NCBI GenBank assembly: GCA_015661395.1
Contig: JACWML010000029.1
Span: forward strand, 1 to 35,470
Source of the DNA: Methanomicrobia archaeon
GTDB taxonomy: Archaea; Halobacteriota; Bog-38; Methanoflorentales; Methanoflorentaceae
DNA: 35,470 nt
Reading direction: 5' to 3'
Under the pieces are notes generated by a model. It was not told the origin of the DNA, did not search any database, and saw only the letters and a program-made list of their open reading frames with translations. Shown here piece after piece: positions 32,153-35,470 of this stretch (position 1 is its first letter; each line of letters opens with the position of its first letter). The position numbers were made by a program, and so were the translations under genes.

Positions 32153-33331
32153 TCAAAACAAATGACGCACTCCAGCGAGCAGTCGCGGATTGCGGGAGAT
32201 AATGCGCCTCACTATTCCTGCAACGCTCATCTCGTCGAGCGGCAGCCCTTCCAGTGAGCGGACGAGCTTGTTCAACTCGTCATCGGACAGATTAACAAAG
32301 ATGTCCTTTATTTTATAATTTCGTTCGAGCTTCTTCCCGAAAGACGCGCGCCAAGCCGCTTCATATCGCGTCAAAACCTTAGCAGACGGATCTTCCGCTC
32401 GAATAGCTTCCTTGGCAACCTCGCCTGCTAGTCTGCCCCCCTCTAAGGCGTTAATTATGCCGCCGCCAGTTATAGGATCAGTGTGATGCGCAGCATCACC
32501 GACTAGCATAATGCCGTCTCCTGCGGTTTTACGGACGGCGTTGCTGACGGGGACTCCTCCAACGTTCAATTCAACTGGCTGGCCGCTGGGGTAATGCTTG
32601 TCCACAAACGCGTCTAGATAGTCGATTGGATGCTTGCCGTCCAGTTTGCTCGCTTGGACACCAAGCCCGATATTTGCTGCTTGTGGTCCCTTTGGGAATG
32701 CCCAAGCGTAGCCCCCCGGAGCTGCTGAACCGAGATAAAAATCGCAGCAGTCGTCCAGCAAATCGACGTTGGCCATGAGGTACTGAGCGCAGCTTTCGAG
32801 GTCTTTCGGTCGAAGAGTAGTGTTAATGCCGGCCCAGCGGCCGACTTGTGACTCGATGCCATCGGCCGCGATGACAACAGATGCACGGATTTCAAGGGAT
32901 TCGCCTAAATGCCGAGCCTCGATGCCACGTATGAACCCATTTTCTGTGATGACCCCCGTCGCGCGCGTCCTGACTACCACATCTGCTCCTGCGCGAGCTG
33001 CGCGCTTCGCAAGGTCTCGATCAAAAATCTTACGCTCGAGCACATAGCCTACCTCAGGACCCGCAAGTTCTTCTGAAACGTCCAATCTCGTTCCATCAGG
33101 CGCAAATATGCGGGCGCTGGCTACTTTGTTCGCGATCCACCTTTTCTGGGGTCGTAGAAACTTCGAGAGCCCCACTTTTGATATGCCTTCAGCGCAACGA
33201 ACGGGATCGCCGATTTCTTGGCGCTTTTCAATTAAAAGAACGTCACATTCGGGTGCGGCTGTCGCCGCAGCGAAAGCTCCTGCAGGTCCCGCGCCCACTA
33301 CTATGATATCGTATTCGCTTTTCACACTCAC
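32153..33331 (-). CDS. geranylgeranyl reductase (archaeal lipid double-bond reductase)
   Basis: The GTG at 33331 (encoding MSVKSEYDIIVVGAGPAG) is chosen: it has a GGGGGG ribosome-binding run just upstream and the FAD-binding motif follows at once; the longer frame overlaps the ferredoxin gene. About 392 residues. The dinucleotide fold DIIVVGAGPAGAFAA, then VRCAEGISK, VVIAADGIESQVGRWAG and GIMLVGDAAHHTDPITGGGI are the geranylgeranyl reductase blocks. It saturates the isoprenoid chains of membrane ether lipids using reduced FAD. The ferredoxin directly upstream is its likely electron donor, as shown for Methanosarcina. Confidence 0.93.
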   Translation of the reverse strand: MSVKSEYDIIVVGAGPAGAFAAATAAPECDVLLIEKRQEIGDPVRCAEGISKVGLSKFLRPQKRWIANKVASARIFAPDGTRLDVSEELAGPEVGYVLERKIFDRDLAKRAARAGADVVVRTRATGVITENGFIRGIEARHLGESLEIRASVVIAADGIESQVGRWAGINTTLRPKDLESCAQYLMANVDLLDDCCDFYLGSAAPGGYAWAFPKGPQAANIGLGVQASKLDGKHPIDYLDAFVDKHYPSGQPVELNVGGVPVSNAVRKTAGDGIMLVGDAAHHTDPITGGGIINALEGGRLAGEVAKEAIRAEDPSAKVLTRYEAAWRASFGKKLERNYKIKDIFVNLSDDELNKLVRSLEGLPLDEMSVAGIVRRIISRNPRLLAGVRHLF

Positions 33332-33341
33332 GCCCCCCTGT

Positions 33342-33509
33342 TCAGGAAACGAAGAGCGCGCCGACGGGGCATATTGCGATGCACGTTTCGCACGCCGTAC
33401 AACTTTCTGCAATTTCGAGGCATGACTCGATGAGCGTTATTGAATTAGTCGGGCAAACTGATACACAGGCGCCACAGTGTCCACATTTCTCAATATTGAC
33501 TTGAATCAC
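33342..33509 (-). CDS. 2[4Fe-4S] ferredoxin
   Basis: I set the start at the GTG at 33509, preceded by GGGAGG at a good distance; the frame is open to 33674 but the extra part is basic and unlike ferredoxin. The resulting 55-residue protein has two cluster motifs, CGHCGACVSVCP (Cys 9, 12, 15, 19) and CTACETCIAICP (Cys 37, 40, 43, 47), plus an extra Cys30. It ends 10 bases before the geranylgeranyl reductase start, so the two are one unit; it probably delivers electrons for lipid saturation. Confidence 0.92.
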   Translation of the reverse strand: MIQVNIEKCGHCGACVSVCPTNSITLIESCLEIAESCTACETCIAICPVGALFVS

Positions 33510-33594
33510 GATTAACCTCCCTCTAGCTCCATTGACGAGCAAAGGGTCCGTAGCAAGAAGCGCAGAACGTTTCGACGCTTTACAGGCGAAATTC

Positions 33595-34356
33595 TTAACG
33601 TATGTAACGGAGATCCTCCTCGCTCGCCACTTCGTGCATCCCCGTTTGCTCCATTTCCCTGAGCCGAGCAACAATTTTTTCCATGTCTTTTGCGCGGTCT
33701 TCCAGCGCTCGCATGTTAATGTCAGTTTTCAACGCCTTACATAGGACTCTCAATACAGCCTGGGCGCTCTTTGGATCGACCAAGTAACCAGATGTTTCGC
33801 CCATCAAACAGATCCCGTCAATGCCCATAAGGCCGCCAAGCCCCAGCAACAATCCAGAAGCGCCTACGATGCCCCCTCCTGGCTCGTTCTCTTTGAAAAC
33901 CACGCCGTATCGTTTCATTTCTTCAACCAGCGCCAAGTTGTTCACAGCCCCCAAGACCGCAGGTTTCTCTACAAGCTGTCCGAGACCGTAGCCGCCAAGT
34001 GTGTAGATCCTTTGCACGCCCTTTTCTTTGGCTAGTTCCAGGTACGCACTAGTCAGCTCGTAGTGCCCTTCGTTTGTCGCGCTTTGATGATCACCGATGA
34101 GGATCAGCAGATCCTGCTTGCCGCTGTTGACTGCATATAATTCGCTTCTGACCATTCTGACTGAGCCATCAGCAAGCACGATCACCTGCGGGGGAAAATG
34201 CGAGGAGTACACTTCGACGATTTTTTTCGCGCCAAGTTCGTCAATCATATGCTCAGCTACAAGCTTTCCCACATGTCCAATTCCTGGCAATCCTTCTACC
34301 AGAATCGGTTTTTTCAATTTCACGTCTGTGATTTGCTTGACTTCTATTCGCTCCAT
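33595..34356 (-). CDS. PAC2-family protein (proteasome assembly chaperone-like)
   Basis: A 253-residue protein with the PAC2 core: ILVEGLPGIGHVGKLVAEHM near the N-terminus, FPPQVIVLADG, LLILIGDHQS, and RIYTLGGYGLGQLVEKPAV, then a glycine-rich segment (GASGLLLGLGG) with ICLMGETSGYLVDP. The C-terminal 50 residues are predicted helical and charged. Archaeal homologues are related to the PbaA/PbaB and Pac1/Pac2 proteasome-assembly chaperones. It follows nop10 by 41 bases in the conserved S27e - aIF2-alpha - Nop10 - PAC2 order. Confidence 0.88.
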   Translation of the reverse strand: MERIEVKQITDVKLKKPILVEGLPGIGHVGKLVAEHMIDELGAKKIVEVYSSHFPPQVIVLADGSVRMVRSELYAVNSGKQDLLILIGDHQSATNEGHYELTSAYLELAKEKGVQRIYTLGGYGLGQLVEKPAVLGAVNNLALVEEMKRYGVVFKENEPGGGIVGASGLLLGLGGLMGIDGICLMGETSGYLVDPKSAQAVLRVLCKALKTDINMRALEDRAKDMEKIVARLREMEQTGMHEVASEEDLRYIR

Positions 34357-34397
34357 CTAGATCCCACTTGTTAAAAAATTCTTAAAGCTTTAAGCTC

Positions 34398-34556
34398 TCA
34401 CTTTGATCGTGCAGTTGTCTCGCGCTTGAGCATTCTCCGATACCTGCCGTATCGATCCTCCGGTGAGAATCTCGCTGGGCGCGCCGCCACAGTCGGTTGT
34501 CCGCACGTCCGGCATTTTTCCTCTAACGTGTAGCCGTGACATTTTCGAAGCTTCAT
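34398..34556 (-). CDS. H/ACA RNP component Nop10
   Basis: A 52-residue protein, short but clear: MKLRKCHGYTLEEKCRTCG, then ARPARFSPEDRYGRYRRMLK. The C-terminal half is the conserved contact with Cbf5 and the guide RNA in pseudouridylation RNPs. The usual zinc ribbon has four Cys; here Cys6, Cys15 and Cys18 remain and the second Cys of the first knuckle is gone, with His7 next to Cys6. The gene lies 29 bases after aIF2-alpha and 41 before the PAC2 gene, its conserved place in archaea. Confidence 0.93.
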   Translation of the reverse strand: MKLRKCHGYTLEEKCRTCGQPTVAARPARFSPEDRYGRYRRMLKRETTARSK

Positions 34557-34585
34557 CTTTGGCTTGGTGAGATGGTTAGACTATA

Positions 34586-35359
34586 TTATGATGATTGAAG
34601 TTCTCTATGAAACTTTCCCGTGCCGCCGGCCTTCATTACCACGTCCATAGCTGCGTTAGCCGCCTTTTTCATCGCGTTTTCAGCGATCTTGTAATCGAGG
34701 GCGACTATCCTTATGCGGTAACGAGGCGCCCCGATGTAACTCACGTCAAAGCGAATGTCATCATCTTCGGACTTCATGGCGGCTTTCAGCGCACGTTTGA
34801 TAACGTCTATCCCGTTCGGTTGAGGACACGTCAAATCTACGTAGCCTGTGATGTACACGTAAGGTATTTTTACGTTCTCCTTAGCAACGAGCGCAATTTG
34901 AGCGGCAACCTCGGGCTGAAGTCCCTTGAGAGCTTCTGGGCCCCGCAAGGCTGCGTCCTCAAAGACATAGTAAAGACCGTCAAATTTGTCAGCGAGTTGA
35001 TCATAGAGCGCATCTTTGTCCTCCCCCGTAGCGTCGGCTACAAATTCTAGCCACTTTTCGGCTTTTTGCTCGCTCTTCCATTCCTGAATTTTGGAGCGTC
35101 TCTGATGCTCATTAACGTCCTTGAACGAGAGATCTATGTGGCTGCGACTCGGATCAACGTTCAGGACCTTGCATACGATCTTTTGACCTTCCCTTACGTG
35201 ATCTCTTATGTACTTTACCCACCCAGACGCAACTTCGGAGATGTGAATTAGCCCCTCCTTCTTGTCGTACTCGTCGAGTTGGACAAATGCTCCAAAGTCG
35301 ACTACCTTAACCACTGTACAAACGACCAAGTCTCCGATCTCTGGCCAAGCTTTTCTCAT
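34586..35359 (-). CDS. translation initiation factor aIF2 alpha subunit
   Basis: A 257-residue protein. The N-terminal S1/OB domain ([20 protein letters not shown], then [20 protein letters not shown]) is followed by a helical domain and a C-terminal alpha/beta domain that binds the gamma subunit ([20 protein letters not shown]). The aIF2 trimer brings initiator Met-tRNA to the ribosome. Length and order are normal. Its ATG overlaps the S27e stop (ATGA), so translation is coupled. Next downstream is nop10. Confidence 0.96.
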   Translation of the reverse strand: MRKAWPEIGDLVVCTVVKVVDFGAFVQLDEYDKKEGLIHISEVASGWVKYIRDHVREGQKIVCKVLNVDPSRSHIDLSFKDVNEHQRRSKIQEWKSEQKAEKWLEFVADATGEDKDALYDQLADKFDGLYYVFEDAALRGPEALKGLQPEVAAQIALVAKENVKIPYVYITGYVDLTCPQPNGIDVIKRALKAAMKSEDDDIRFDVSYIGAPRYRIRIVALDYKIAENAMKKAANAAMDVVMKAGGTGKFHRELQSS

Positions 35360-35470
35360 AAGACCTCAAGTATTTGTGTCCTTATCTCTGCCCTCCCGCC
35401 GCGCGGCTCAACAAGAGTTCTCCCACAGACTATGCAGTTTACTACCGAAGACGCATTGCCAAAAACAATC
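35356..35470 (-). CDS. ribosomal protein S27e, C-terminal part (cut by window edge)
   Basis: The last 37 codons read [20 protein letters not shown] followed by a basic end [15 protein letters not shown]. The CxxC here is the second half of the S27e zinc ribbon. The N-terminal part lies beyond base 35470. Its TGA overlaps the aIF2-alpha ATG by four bases. It heads the translation operon. Confidence 0.93.
   Translation of the reverse strand, partial: IVFGNASSVVNCIVCGRTLVEPRGGRAEIRTQILEVL

Noticed and set aside
1-35470. CRISPR arrays, insertion sequences, prophage or integrase-linked att sites
   Set aside because: No spaced repeat arrays, transposase or integrase frames, or tRNA 3'-end duplications were found on reading the window.

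Overview
The window is chromosomal DNA of an archaeon, most likely a euryarchaeote of the methanogen/Archaeoglobus/ANME side of the tree. The evidence is in the genes: aIF2-alpha, S27e, Nop10, aIF5A with deoxyhypusine synthase, TFE, aTrm56, a PAC2 protein, geranylgeranyl reductase and archaeal PyrBI, plus tRNA genes with introns and TATA boxes about 25-30 bases before leaderless starts. The genus cannot be fixed from the sequence. I see no phage, IS element or CRISPR array.

Layout. 1-2.3 kb: tRNA-Tyr and tRNA-Phe, an AIM24-like protein, a small HMA-like ORF, tRNA-Gly, an intron-containing tRNA-Ser, and a TlyA-type methyltransferase whose stop codon lies inside the convergent tRNA-Ser. 2.3-7.1 kb: an ACT-domain regulator; minus-strand genes for aTrm56, an ATP-grasp enzyme, TFE, an HD protein and a DUF2110-like protein; and a membrane-anchored transglutaminase-like protein. 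7.1-9.3 kb: tRNA-Leu, pterin dehydratase, a PaaI-type thioesterase ending inside the convergent tRNA-Ile (which has a D-arm intron), and tRNA-Ala. 9.4-10.5 kb: a zinc-ribbon methyltransferase behind a tandem 23-bp repeat. 11-16.2 kb: a surface-glycan block (UDP-GlcNAc 2-epimerase, two GT4 glycosyltransferases, a flippase). 16.5-17.2 kb: a DedA-family gene broken by several single-base indels.

17.2-21.6 kb holds a 2-oxoacid chain-elongation or 2-oxoglutarate-type set: LeuC-like and LeuD-like dehydratase subunits, an isocitrate/isopropylmalate dehydrogenase gene with an internal deletion plus frame change, and a convergent condensing enzyme of the isopropylmalate/homocitrate/Re-citrate synthase superfamily. 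Divergent from the condensing enzyme is a LarA-family nickel-pincer enzyme, followed by a CobT-family protein and pyrBI. 25.8-30.5 kb: an HTH regulator, mtnA with an ACT/DUF5612-like gene, and a hypusine cluster (aIF5A, agmatinase, deoxyhypusine synthase). 30.6-35.5 kb: NAD kinase, then a minus-strand run of S27e (partial), aIF2-alpha, Nop10, PAC2, ferredoxin, geranylgeranyl reductase and RNase HII.

The most notable observations are the damaged dehydrogenase beside intact partners, two tRNA T-loops that supply stop codons to convergent genes, the tRNA-Ile D-arm intron, and the LarA-CobT neighbourhood. All functional calls come from motif and family recognition by eye; no database search was run.
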